This document shows positions 25,341-32,914 of a DNA stretch of 46,324 nt, one piece after another. The DNA lies in assembly GCA_019118935.1 (NCBI GenBank), contig DWXY01000141.1:1-46324 (forward strand), written 5' to 3'. How positions within the stretch are numbered: the first letter of the stretch is position 1; each line of letters opens with the position of its first letter. Made by a program: the position numbers and the translations under genes. The notes beneath the pieces are model-generated. The model searched no databases, was not told the origin of the DNA, and saw only the letters and a list, made by a program, of their open reading frames with translations. Source of the stretch: Candidatus Oscillibacter pullicola. Lineage in GTDB: Bacteria; Bacillota; Clostridia; Oscillospirales; Oscillospiraceae.

Positions 25341-26924
25341 ATGTGCGCAATTATGGGGTTTTCCCAAAAGACCTACACCAAGGAGGAACTGCTGCCCTTC
25401 TTCGACCGGACCCGCTCCCGGGGGCCGGACATGTCTCGGATCATCGAGACCCCGTCCGGCTGGCTGTGCTTCCACCGGCTGGCCATCATGGGCCTGACAG
25501 AGGCGGGCATGCAGCCCTTTGAGCTGGACGGCAGCTACGTGGTCTGCAACGGCGAGATCTACGGCTTCCGCCCCCTGAAGCGGCAGCTGGCGGAAAAAGG
25601 CTATCAGTTCCAAAGCGGCAGCGACTGCGAGATCCTGCTGCCCCTGTACAAAGAGTACGGCCTGGACATGTTCGCCAAGCTGGACGCAGAGTTCGCCCTC
25701 ATCATCTACGACGCCAAAAAGGACGATCTCATCGCCGCCCGGGACCCCATCGGCATCCGGCCCCTGTACTACGGCTATGATCGCGCCGGCGCCATCGTCT
25801 TTGCCAGCGAGCCGAAGAACCTGGTGGGGCTGTGCAGGGAGATCTGCCCCTTCCCGCCGGGACACTACTACGCGGACGGGAGATTCGTCCGCTATGCGGA
25901 CCTGACCACCGTCCGGCAGTATTCCGCCGACGATCTGGAGACCGTCTGCCGCAACATCCGCAACAAGCTGATCGCCGCCGTGGACAAACGGCTGGACGCG
26001 GACGCTCCCCTGGGCTTCCTGCTCTCCGGCGGGCTGGACTCCTCCCTGGTGTGTGCCATCTCCTCGGTGGTGCTGGGGAAGAAGATCCGCACCTTCGCCA
26101 TCGGCATGGACACGGACGCCATCGATCTGAAATACGCCCGGGAGGCGGCGGAGTTCATGGGCGCCGACCACACGGAGGTCTACATGACCCGGGAGGAAGT
26201 CCTGGCGGCCCTGCCCGTCGTCATCGCGGCCCTGGGCACCTGGGACATCACCACCATCCGGGCCAGCATGGGCATGTACCTCTGTTGCAAGGCCATCCAT
26301 GAAAAGACGGACATCCGGGTGCTGCTGACCGGCGAGATCAGCGATGAGCTGTTCGGCTACAAGTACACGGACTTCGCCCCCAGCGCCGAGGCCTTCCAGC
26401 AGGAGTCCAAGAAGCGGGTGGATGAGCTGCACATGTACGACGTGCTGCGGGCGGACCGGTGCATCTCCGTCAACTCCCTGGAGGCCCGGGTCCCCTTCGG
26501 CGACCTGGACTTTGTGAGGTACGTCATGTCCGTGGACCCGGCGCTGAAGATGAACACCTACCACATGGGCAAGTACCTGCTGCGCCACGCCTTTGAAAAG
26601 GACCACCTGCTGCCGGACAGCATCCTCTGGCGGCAGAAGGCCGCCTTCTCCGACGCGGTGGGCCACTCCATGGTGGACGACCTGAAGGCCTACGCCGAGG
26701 AGAAATACACGGACCTCGAATTCGAGACGCTGCGGCGCAAGTACGACTACTGCCCGCCCTTCACCAAGGAGAGCCTGCTGTACCGGGAGATCTTCGAGCA
26801 GTATTACCCCGGCCAGGCCCGGATGATCCGGGACTTCTGGATGCCCAACAAGTCCTGGGAGGGCTGCGATGTGGACGATCCCTCCGCCCGGGTCCTGTCC
26901 AACTACGGCGACAGCGGCAAATGA
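25341..26924 (+). CDS. asnB: Asparagine synthetase, glutamine-hydrolysing
   Basis: A 527-residue cytosolic enzyme making asparagine from aspartate, glutamine and ATP. The ATG at 25341 places Cys directly after Met (MCAIMGF), giving the N-terminal nucleophile of the class II glutaminase domain, so this start is required; GCGGAGG lies upstream. RSRGPDMSRI and YNGEIYG-like VCNGEIYGFRPLK belong to the same domain. The synthetase domain has the PP-loop LLSGGLDSSLV at about 229-235 and LLTGEISDELFGYKY near 340. Length is close to E. coli AsnB. Control by the upstream tRNA-Asn T-box fits the product exactly. It lies 84 nt before glutamine synthetase, which makes its nitrogen donor. Confidence 0.97.
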   Translation: MCAIMGFSQKTYTKEELLPFFDRTRSRGPDMSRIIETPSGWLCFHRLAIMGLTEAGMQPFELDGSYVVCNGEIYGFRPLKRQLAEKGYQFQSGSDCEILLPLYKEYGLDMFAKLDAEFALIIYDAKKDDLIAARDPIGIRPLYYGYDRAGAIVFASEPKNLVGLCREICPFPPGHYYADGRFVRYADLTTVRQYSADDLETVCRNIRNKLIAAVDKRLDADAPLGFLLSGGLDSSLVCAISSVVLGKKIRTFAIGMDTDAIDLKYAREAAEFMGADHTEVYMTREEVLAALPVVIAALGTWDITTIRASMGMYLCCKAIHEKTDIRVLLTGEISDELFGYKYTDFAPSAEAFQQESKKRVDELHMYDVLRADRCISVNSLEARVPFGDLDFVRYVMSVDPALKMNTYHMGKYLLRHAFEKDHLLPDSILWRQKAAFSDAVGHSMVDDLKAYAEEKYTDLEFETLRRKYDYCPPFTKESLLYREIFEQYYPGQARMIRDFWMPNKSWEGCDVDDPSARVLSNYGDSGK

Positions 26925-27007
26925 GCCGCAAAACGCCGGAAGCCTATTGAGTTTCCCATATTGAATATGATACGATACCATTTGATCAATACAGGAGGAT
27001 GAAACGC

Positions 27008-29095
27008 ATGAGTACCACTATGAAGCTCCCCGAACTGTTCGGCAGCATGGTCTTCAACGAGGAGACCATGAAAGAGCGCCTCTCGTCCGCATCCTACGGC
27101 GCCTGGAAGACCTGTGTCACGGATGGGACCCCGCTGGACATCTCCACCGCCAATGAGATCGCCGAGGCCATGAAGCAGTGGGCCGTGGAGAAGGGCGCCA
27201 CCCACTACACCCACTGGTTCCAGCCCATGACCGGCGTCACCGCCGAGAAGCACGACAGCTTCATCGCCCCCGCCGGCGGCGGCAAGATCCTCATGGAGTT
27301 CTCCGGCAAGGAGCTGGTCCGGGGCGAGCCCGACGCCTCCTCCTTCCCCTCCGGCGGTCTGCGGGCCACCTTCGAGGCCCGGGGCTACACCGCCTGGGAC
27401 CCCACCTCCTTCGCCTTCATCAAGGAGGGCTCCCTGTGCATCCCCACCATCTTCTGCTCCTACTCCGGCAAGGCTCTGGACAAAAAGACCCCGCTGCTGC
27501 GGTCCATGGAGGAGGTCAGCCGCCAGGCGGTCCGCATCCTGCGGCTGTTCGGCGACACGGAGACCAGGCGGGTGGTGGCTCAGGTGGGCCCGGAGCAGGA
27601 GTACTTCCTGATCGACAAGGCCCAGTACGCCAAGCGGGAGGATCTGCGGATGTGCGGCCGGACCCTGTTCGGCGCCAAGCCCCCCAAGGGCCAGGAGCTG
27701 GAGGACCACTACTTCGGCGCCATCCGTCCCCGGGTGGCCGCCTATATGAAGGATCTGGACGAGGAGCTGTGGAAGCTGGGCGTGCTCAGCAAGACCAAGC
27801 ACAATGAGGTGGCCCCCTCCCAGCACGAGATGGCCCCCATCTACACCGACGCCAACTCCGCCTGCGACCAGAACCAGCTGGTGATGGAGATGATGAAGAA
27901 GGTGGCAGACCGCCACGGCCTGGTGTGCCTGCTGCACGAAAAGCCCTTTGCCGGCGTCAATGGCTCCGGCAAGCACGACAACTGGTCCCTGTCCACCGAC
28001 ACCGGCAAGAACCTGTTCAAGCCCGGCTCCACGCCCCGGCAGAACGCCCGGTTCCTTCTGTTCCTGGCGGCCTTCGTCAAGGGCGTGGACGACTATCAGG
28101 ACTTCCTGCGGGCCACAGTGGCCTTCCCCGGCAATGACCACCGGCTGGGCGCCCAGGAGGCGCCGCCCGCCGTGCTGTCCATCTTCCTGGGCGATGAGCT
28201 GTCCGCTGTGGTGGAGTCCATCATCCACGACACGGACTTCCAGAGCGCCGGCAAGCGGACCCTGGAGATCGGCGTGGATGCCCTGCCTGCCATCCGGCAG
28301 GACAACACGGACCGCAACCGCACCTCTCCCATGGCTTTTACCGGCAACAAGTTCGAGTTCCGGATGCTGGGCGCCTCCCAGTCCATCTCCGGTCCCAACA
28401 TCGCCCTGAACACCATCATGGCCGAGGAGCTGAAACAGTTCGCCGACGAGCTGGAGCCCTCCCAGGACTTCCAGGCGGACCTGTCCAAACTGATCCGCCG
28501 GGTCTTCACCGAGCATCAGCGGATCATCTTCAATGGCAACGGCTATGACGACGCCTGGCTGGAGGAGGCCAAGAAGCGGGGCCTCTCCAACCTGACATCC
28601 ACCGCCGACGCCCTGCCCATGTACACCGCTCCCAAGAACGTGGAGCTGTTCGTCAAGCACGGCATCTACACCAAGGAGGAGATCGAGGCCCGGGCGGAGA
28701 TCCACATTGAGAATTACACCACTGTCCTGACCATTGAGGCCAAGACCATGGTGGACATGATCCGCCACCAGATCCTGCCTGCGGTGTCCGGCTACGCCGA
28801 CCAGCTGTGCCAGCGGGCCTATCACAAGGACGTCATGGGCGTGCCCCGCCAGTATGAGACCTCCACGGCCATGCAGATCGGCACCCTGACGGACGCCCTG
28901 CAGGCGGACTGCGCCAAGCTGGAGGCGGATCTGGCCGCCATCCCCGCGGGTTCCATCGAGGCCATGAACTACTGCCACGACGTGCTGATCCCCGACATGG
29001 CGGAGGCCCGGAAGGCCGCCGACCAGCTGGAGACGCTGACCCCCTCCGATTCCTGGCCCTTCCCGGTATACAGCGACCTGCTGTTCTACGTGTAA
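27008..29095 (+). CDS. glnN: Glutamine synthetase type III
   Basis: A 695-residue GSIII enzyme (GlnN type), an oligomeric cytosolic ligase making glutamine from glutamate, ammonia and ATP. Its length separates it from type I (about 450). GSIII-specific blocks are YTHWFQPMTGVTAEKHDSFI (near residue 70), LPSGG-like SSFPSGGLRATFEARGYTAWD, VGPEQEYFLID (metal-binding Glu residues), KHNEVAPSQHE and GSGKHDNWSLSTDTG. The ATG at 27008 has AGGAGG 9 nt upstream; the in-frame ATG at 26999 overlaps that site. A bidirectional terminator follows. A loose promoter (TTGAGT then TACGAT, about 26948-26977) can be seen upstream, so it may be independent of the T-box transcript. Confidence 0.97.
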   Translation: MSTTMKLPELFGSMVFNEETMKERLSSASYGAWKTCVTDGTPLDISTANEIAEAMKQWAVEKGATHYTHWFQPMTGVTAEKHDSFIAPAGGGKILMEFSGKELVRGEPDASSFPSGGLRATFEARGYTAWDPTSFAFIKEGSLCIPTIFCSYSGKALDKKTPLLRSMEEVSRQAVRILRLFGDTETRRVVAQVGPEQEYFLIDKAQYAKREDLRMCGRTLFGAKPPKGQELEDHYFGAIRPRVAAYMKDLDEELWKLGVLSKTKHNEVAPSQHEMAPIYTDANSACDQNQLVMEMMKKVADRHGLVCLLHEKPFAGVNGSGKHDNWSLSTDTGKNLFKPGSTPRQNARFLLFLAAFVKGVDDYQDFLRATVAFPGNDHRLGAQEAPPAVLSIFLGDELSAVVESIIHDTDFQSAGKRTLEIGVDALPAIRQDNTDRNRTSPMAFTGNKFEFRMLGASQSISGPNIALNTIMAEELKQFADELEPSQDFQADLSKLIRRVFTEHQRIIFNGNGYDDAWLEEAKKRGLSNLTSTADALPMYTAPKNVELFVKHGIYTKEEIEARAEIHIENYTTVLTIEAKTMVDMIRHQILPAVSGYADQLCQRAYHKDVMGVPRQYETSTAMQIGTLTDALQADCAKLEADLAAIPAGSIEAMNYCHDVLIPDMAEARKAADQLETLTPSDSWPFPVYSDLLFYV

Positions 29096-29103
29096 GGCGC
29101 GCG

Positions 29104-29136
29104 AAAAGGGCCCCGGCCGTCGGCCGGGGCCCTTTT
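29104..29136. terminator. Bidirectional terminator between glnN and lrgB
   Basis: AAAAGGGCCCCGGCC (29104-29118) pairs perfectly with 29122-29136 around GTC, with A- and T-runs on both sides. Confidence 0.92.
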
Positions 29137-29147
29137 GGATCTGTTTG

Positions 29148-29837
29148 TCACACCAGCACGCCGAAAAACAGCGCCAAAATAGTGGTGGCGATGCCGCAGA
29201 GGCCGATGGCGAGGCCGCTCATGGCCCCCTCCGTCTCTCCCAGCTCCAGGGCCCTGGCGGTGCCCATGGCGTGGCTGCAGGCGCCGATGGCCAGCCCCGC
29301 CGCCACCGGGTCCTTCACCCGGAAGAGGCGCGCCAGCGCGGGGGCGCACAGGTTGCCCAGGATGCCGGTGAAGATCACCGCCGCCACGGTGATGGAGACG
29401 ATGCCGCCCTGTCCCTCCGCAATGGCGGTGGCGATGGGCGTGGTGACGGACTTGGGCAGAAGGGAGACGGTCAGCGTCCGGTCCAGGCCGAACAGGCGGC
29501 ACAGGCCCCAGATGCTGAGGACCGAAGTCACCGCCCCGGCCGCGCATCCCGCCAGGATGGGCAGCAGGTTCTTTTTCAGCAGGTCGATCTGGGCGTAGAT
29601 GGTCACCGCCAGGCAGACCGTGGCCGGCCCCAGAAAGAGGTTGATGAGGCTGCCGCCGGCGTTGTATGCCGCGTAGGGAATGTCAAACACCGCCAGCACC
29701 GCGATGATCATGACCACCGCCAGCACCAGTCCGTTGCAGATCACGAGCCCGGTCCGCTTCTGGATTTTGCAGCCTGCCCAGTAGGCCAGGATCGTCAGCG
29801 TCACCCCGAAAAAGGGAGACTCCCACAGCGCGCTCAT
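29148..29837 (-). CDS. lrgB: LrgB/CidB-family membrane protein
   Basis: A 229-residue polytopic membrane protein with six to seven hydrophobic segments. The family signature is clear: LLPKSVTTPIATAIAEGQGG (near 125-145) and GACSHAMGTARALELGETEGAMSGLA (near 185-210). LrgB works with LrgA in holin/antiholin-like control of murein hydrolases and, in some bacteria, in pyruvate or other organic-acid movement. The start ATG overlaps the lrgA stop (ATGA), giving translational coupling. No LytTR or LysR regulator is adjacent. Which of the proposed activities applies here is open. Confidence 0.93.
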   Translation of the reverse strand: MSALWESPFFGVTLTILAYWAGCKIQKRTGLVICNGLVLAVVMIIAVLAVFDIPYAAYNAGGSLINLFLGPATVCLAVTIYAQIDLLKKNLLPILAGCAAGAVTSVLSIWGLCRLFGLDRTLTVSLLPKSVTTPIATAIAEGQGGIVSITVAAVIFTGILGNLCAPALARLFRVKDPVAAGLAIGACSHAMGTARALELGETEGAMSGLAIGLCGIATTILALFFGVLV

Positions 29838-30196
29838 CTCCGCTTCCCCCTCTCCAGCAGGCGGCAGGTGAGCCGCACCGCCCCCACCGTGGCGGCAAAG
29901 GTGGCAATCAGCGAGACCGCGCAGACCGCCACCAGGGCAAGCAGGTTCTCCCGCAGCACATCCACATAGTTGATGATGCTGACACTGGCCGGGATGAAGA
30001 AGAAGGGGAGATTCCCCAGCAGGTAATCCGACTTCTCCCGGATGTGCTCCGTCTTGATGATGCGTGCCAGCAGCAGCGCCAGAAGCAGCAGCATCCCGAT
30101 GATGCTGGCGGGCAGGGTGAAGGGCAGCACCTGCTCGATGCAGGTGCTGATCCAGCAGATGCCGAAGATGATGCCGATCTGCGTCAGAAGTTTCAA
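29834..30196 (-). CDS. lrgA: LrgA/CidA-family holin-like membrane protein
   Basis: A 120-residue protein with four hydrophobic segments (LLTQIGIIFGICWISTCIEQ, then PASIIGMLLLLALLLARI, ending with a basic tail LLERGKRR). PASIIGML and LLGNLPFFFIPASV are LrgA-family blocks. The TTG at 30196 was chosen because GGAGAGGCGG lies about 6 nt upstream and the protein then begins KLLTQIGII like its relatives; a GTG at 30250 would add 18 basic residues with no ribosome site. It is co-transcribed with lrgB from the promoter at 30281-30309. Confidence 0.9.
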   Translation of the reverse strand: MKLLTQIGIIFGICWISTCIEQVLPFTLPASIIGMLLLLALLLARIIKTEHIREKSDYLLGNLPFFFIPASVSIINYVDVLRENLLALVAVCAVSLIATFAATVGAVRLTCRLLERGKRR

Positions 30197-30280
30197 AGTG
30201 AACCGCCTCTCCCGGCGGTCCCCCGCCGTGTTTCTATGCGCCCTCTTCACACAAGGGCGCGGATTCTTTTCAACTTTTTT

Positions 30281-30309
30281 ATTCTACGGAGGCGGCCGGG
30301 GAATGTCAA
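30281..30309 (-). promoter_or_regulatory. Predicted lrgAB promoter
   Basis: Consensus TTGACA (30304-30309) and TAGAAT (30281-30286) on the minus strand, 17-bp spacer. A 7-bp GCGCCCT/AGGGCGC hairpin (30239-30261) lies in the leader. Confidence 0.75.
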
Positions 30310-30359
30310 ATCCTTCCGGCCCCTTTTTCCGTCGCCGCCGCAAAATTCGGCAAAACAGT

Positions 30360-30392
30360 ACAAGGCCCCGCCGGGAAAGAGCGGGGCCTTGT
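30360..30392 (-). terminator. Terminator of the CoA-transferase gene
   Basis: ACAAGGCCCCGC pairs perfectly with GCGGGGCCTTGT around a 9-nt loop; on the minus strand it is followed by ACTGTTTTG, a modest T-tract. Confidence 0.65.
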
Positions 30393-30427
30393 CCAGGTCA
30401 TCCAAGCATCCGCGGGGGCCGGAGGGC

Positions 30428-31780
30428 TCAGAGGGGCATCTGCCGCTCCAGCTCCCGGCGGAAGTCCGGGTGGGCGATGGCGATCAGCGCCCGGGCCCGC
30501 TCCACGGTGCTCTTGTATTTCAGATCCGCCACGCCGTACTCCGTCACCACATACTGGACGCAGGTGCGGGGGGTGGTCACCACGCTGCCGGGCGATAGCT
30601 GGGGCACGATTTTGGAGTGGAGCTCCCCCGCCTTGTCCCGGTAGCTGGACCGGAGGGCCAGGATGCTCTTCCCGCCCTTGGACCACTGGGAACCCACCAC
30701 CCACTCCAGCTGTCCGCCGGTGCCGGAGTACTGCCGGGGGCCGATGCTCTCGGCGTTCACCTGGCCGGTGAGGTCGATCTCCATGGCGTTGTTGATGGAG
30801 ACCACATGGTCGTTCCGGGCGATGTTCCGGGCATCGTTCACCCAGTCGATCTCCTTCTGGCAGAAGGCGGGATTCTCGTGGGCGAAGGCCCACAGCTCCG
30901 GCCCGCCCACCATGTTGGCGTATACGCTCCGCCCCGGGCAGGTCTGTTTGCGGCTGTTGTTCACCACGCCCCGGCGCATCAGCTCCATGACGCCGGTGCT
31001 CAGGATCTCTGTGTGGACGCCCAGATCCCGCTTTCCCGCGTGGGCCAGACACTCGCCCACGGTGTTGGCCAGCCCTCCCAGCCCCAGCTGGATGCAGGCG
31101 CCGTCGGGCACCAGATCCGCGATGTAGCCCGCGATGCGGCTGTCCGTCTCGTTTCCCGCGGCGATGGGCGTCTCCACCAGGGGACGGCTGGATTCAATGA
31201 TCCCGTCCACCTCCGAGACATGGAGGCGGGTGTGGGCCTCCCCATCGCTGGGAATATTGGGCATCCGGGGGTTCACCTCCGCCAGCACCAGCTCGCACTG
31301 CTCCAGCACCTTCCGGCTCAGGGCCGTGCCCCACAGGGAGCGGCTCATCCACCCGTTCTCATCCGGGAGCGAGCAGGTCAGCGCCGCCACCCGCGGGCGC
31401 CGGGCCAGGAGCCACGCGGGCGTCTGGCTCAGGTTGGAGGGGGCGTAATGGACGTTGCCCATGGGCTCCAGGCCCCGCTCCACGCCGTAAAAGTTGGAGT
31501 CGTATGTCACCTGTCCGGCCAGCTCCGGCGTCAGCAGCCGGGTCCCGGCGGGAATGAAGTGCCCGTAGATGGCGACATGGCCGCCGGTCTCCAGCAGGCG
31601 CTCCGCCAGGGCACCGTCCAGCTCCCAGGGCCAGTTGGACATGGCGGCGAAGGCTGCCGTGTCCCCGTCCCGGATCAGCTCCGCCGCCTCCCGGGCGGTC
31701 ATCTGCAGGGCCTGATACTGGGTCTGCCAGTCGCCCGCTCCCGCGCAGCGTCCCCGGCGGATGGGTGTCAGTTCTGTCAT
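30428..31780 (-). CDS. Acetyl-CoA hydrolase/transferase family protein (4-hydroxybutyrate/butyryl-CoA:acetate CoA-transferase-like)
   Basis: A 450-residue cytosolic family I CoA-transferase that moves CoA between acyl groups through a glutamyl-CoA intermediate. The likely catalytic Glu lies in LGVHTEILSTGVMELM (near residue 240), in the position of the active-site Glu of 4-hydroxybutyrate CoA-transferase. IQLGLGGLANTV and QYSGTGGQLEWVVGSQWSKGG fit the oxyanion and CoA-binding loops. The start at 31780 has AAAGGAG 7 nt upstream; an ATG at 31786 is too close to it. In butyrate-forming Clostridia such enzymes end butyrate formation; the exact acyl pair cannot be told from sequence alone. Monocistronic. 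Confidence 0.88.
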   Translation of the reverse strand: MTELTPIRRGRCAGAGDWQTQYQALQMTAREAAELIRDGDTAAFAAMSNWPWELDGALAERLLETGGHVAIYGHFIPAGTRLLTPELAGQVTYDSNFYGVERGLEPMGNVHYAPSNLSQTPAWLLARRPRVAALTCSLPDENGWMSRSLWGTALSRKVLEQCELVLAEVNPRMPNIPSDGEAHTRLHVSEVDGIIESSRPLVETPIAAGNETDSRIAGYIADLVPDGACIQLGLGGLANTVGECLAHAGKRDLGVHTEILSTGVMELMRRGVVNNSRKQTCPGRSVYANMVGGPELWAFAHENPAFCQKEIDWVNDARNIARNDHVVSINNAMEIDLTGQVNAESIGPRQYSGTGGQLEWVVGSQWSKGGKSILALRSSYRDKAGELHSKIVPQLSPGSVVTTPRTCVQYVVTEYGVADLKYKSTVERARALIAIAHPDFRRELERQMPL

Positions 31781-31880
31781 CGTCATTCTCCTTTGCCGCG
31801 CCCCTCTGCGGGGCGGTGTCTCCGGCGGCCCGTGGGGTCCGCCGTGGGGGGACCGTGGCCGCCGGTTCCGTTTCCCGTCT

Positions 31881-31909
31881 ATTGTACCGCACATTCCGCC
31901 TCCGCACAA
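31881..31909 (-). promoter_or_regulatory. Predicted CoA-transferase promoter
   Basis: TTGTGC (31904-31909) and TACAAT (31881-31886) on the minus strand, 17-bp spacer; leader of about 95 nt. Confidence 0.65.
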
Positions 31910-31955
31910 TCCTCTTTTCCGCGGACGAGTTAACAGAAATTTTGATTTTTTCTGC

Positions 31956-31985
31956 TTGCGCCCTGCCGCTTCCCCGTGCTATACT
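31956..31985 (+). promoter_or_regulatory. Predicted promoter of the phospholipase C-like gene
   Basis: TTGCGC (31956-31961) and TATACT (31980-31985) with an 18-bp spacer, start near 31992, 31 nt before the TTG codon. Confidence 0.6.
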
Positions 31986-32022
31986 GGCGTTGTTCTTGAT
32001 TTTTTTTCCATGGAGGTGCATC

Positions 32023-32583
32023 TTGCAGAAACGCAGTCACAAACTGCTGGCCGCCACCCTGCTGGAGAATACCCAAGGGTTTCAGGCCAGACGATTCGAG
32101 CTCGCCTTTCTGTTCGGCTCCTTTCAGCCGGACTGCAACCCCCTGACCTATTTGAAGGGCTCCCTGCGGGCCTATAAGTTCCGGGGGCATAACTACTCCA
32201 ACTCCCAGCGCTACATCTACTCCCGCATCTCCCGGCTCCAGCGCCGCCAGCGCTGGACCATCTGGCAGTATTACACCCTGGGCAAGCTGACCCACTATCT
32301 GGCGGATGCGTTCACCTATCCCCACAACGAGAATTATCCCGACAGCATGCTCTGCCACCACCAGTATGAGACGGACCTGCGGGCCTATCTGGAGGAGTAT
32401 CTGGCCACCCGCGCCCTCCGGCGGGAGAAGTTCCGCCAGGACGTGGCGGACGCCCTTCAGGAGCTGCACCGGCAGTACATGGCCGGCGTGGCGGATATGC
32501 GCAAGGACGTGCAGTTCATCCTGAAGGCCACCTCCCTGCTGATGGCCGGCTGCCTGCCTGCCGGCGCCGCGGCGGCTGTCTGA
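32023..32583 (+). CDS. Zinc-dependent phospholipase C family protein
   Basis: A 186-residue helical protein of the zinc-dependent phospholipase C/S1-P1 nuclease-like group. The metal-ligand pattern is visible as FRGHNYSNS (near residue 54) and TLGKLTHYLADAFTYPHNEN (near 85-104), with further His in CHHQYE. No signal peptide is seen, unlike secreted phospholipases, so an intracellular role is likely. The start is TTG: GGAGG lies 6 nt before 32023 and no in-frame ATG is closer. The gene stands alone between the CoA-transferase and the aro attenuator. Substrate unknown. Confidence 0.82.
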   Translation: MQKRSHKLLAATLLENTQGFQARRFELAFLFGSFQPDCNPLTYLKGSLRAYKFRGHNYSNSQRYIYSRISRLQRRQRWTIWQYYTLGKLTHYLADAFTYPHNENYPDSMLCHHQYETDLRAYLEEYLATRALRREKFRQDVADALQELHRQYMAGVADMRKDVQFILKATSLLMAGCLPAGAAAAV

Positions 32584-32651
32584 ACCCCTGTTTTGGGAAA
32601 AGCGCACAGCGGCGGTTTCCCTTTCAGGGCATTCTTTGGAATCATTGTCAA

Positions 32652-32680
32652 TTTCCATTTGCTTTTTCTGGTGTTATCCT
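32652..32680 (+). promoter_or_regulatory. Predicted promoter of the aro operon
   Basis: TTTCCA (32652-32657) and TATCCT (32675-32680) with a 17-bp spacer and an extended -10 TG; start near 32687, 28 nt before the leader peptide. Confidence 0.5.
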
Positions 32681-32714
32681 GAAACTATCAAGAGACTCGG
32701 AAAGGAACCCAGTC

Positions 32715-32819
32715 ATGACCAACATCACCCGTTCTGCCGAATACCGTTACTTTAGCTTTACCTACTTTTATGGTAAGGCTTATTTGGGTTTGGCTGAAAA
32801 CGTGCGTGATCGTGTCTGA
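32715..32819 (+). CDS. Aromatic leader peptide of the aro operon attenuator
   Basis: A 34-codon reading frame with GGAAAGGA 8 nt before its ATG. Residues 10-19 are YRYFSFTYFY, seven Phe/Tyr in ten, plus Tyr23; no Trp is present. All Phe codons are TTT, whereas the surrounding genes mostly use TTC. The frame ends with TGA at 32817-32819, ahead of a strong terminator and of aroF, the first enzyme of aromatic synthesis. The composition and position match leader peptides of pheA/pheST-type attenuators: ribosome stalling at Phe/Tyr codons would switch the RNA fold. It is not homologous to any peptide I can name. Confidence 0.85.
   Translation: MTNITRSAEYRYFSFTYFYGKAYLGLAENVRDRV
32754..32780 (+). 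promoter_or_regulatory. Pause hairpin within the leader peptide
   Basis: AGCTTTACC (32754-32762) pairs with GGTAAGGCT (32772-32780), 9 bp with one G-U, leaving a loop made exactly of the Tyr-Phe-Tyr codons. It is placed to pause RNA polymerase while the first ribosome loads, like the 1:2 hairpin of classical attenuators. Confidence 0.6.
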
Positions 32820-32880
32820 CGCTAGGAAAAGGCTATCAGTGCATGACGACCCGCAGCCGAACCGGCTGCGGGTCTTTTTT
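32787..32880 (+). terminator. Attenuator: antiterminator and terminator
   Basis: Terminator: GACCCGCAGCCG (32848-32859) pairs perfectly with 32863-32874 around AAC, followed by six T. Antiterminator: GGTTTGGCTG (32787-32796, inside the leader gene) can pair over 10 bp, one G-U, with CAGCCGAACC (32854-32863), which takes half of the terminator's 5' arm and its loop. A ribosome waiting at the Tyr19 codon (32769-32771) would cover to about 32786, leaving the antiterminator arm just free. Confidence 0.85.
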
Positions 32881-32914
32881 GTACCAGCCCCATCATTTTT
32901 AGGAGGAATGCAGT

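Noticed and set aside
32816-32839. Bulged hairpin over the leader-peptide stop codon as a main attenuator arm
   Set aside because: CTGA-TAG with CTA-TCAG gives only seven pairs with a 3-nt bulge. It is weaker than the terminator and antiterminator and may be incidental.
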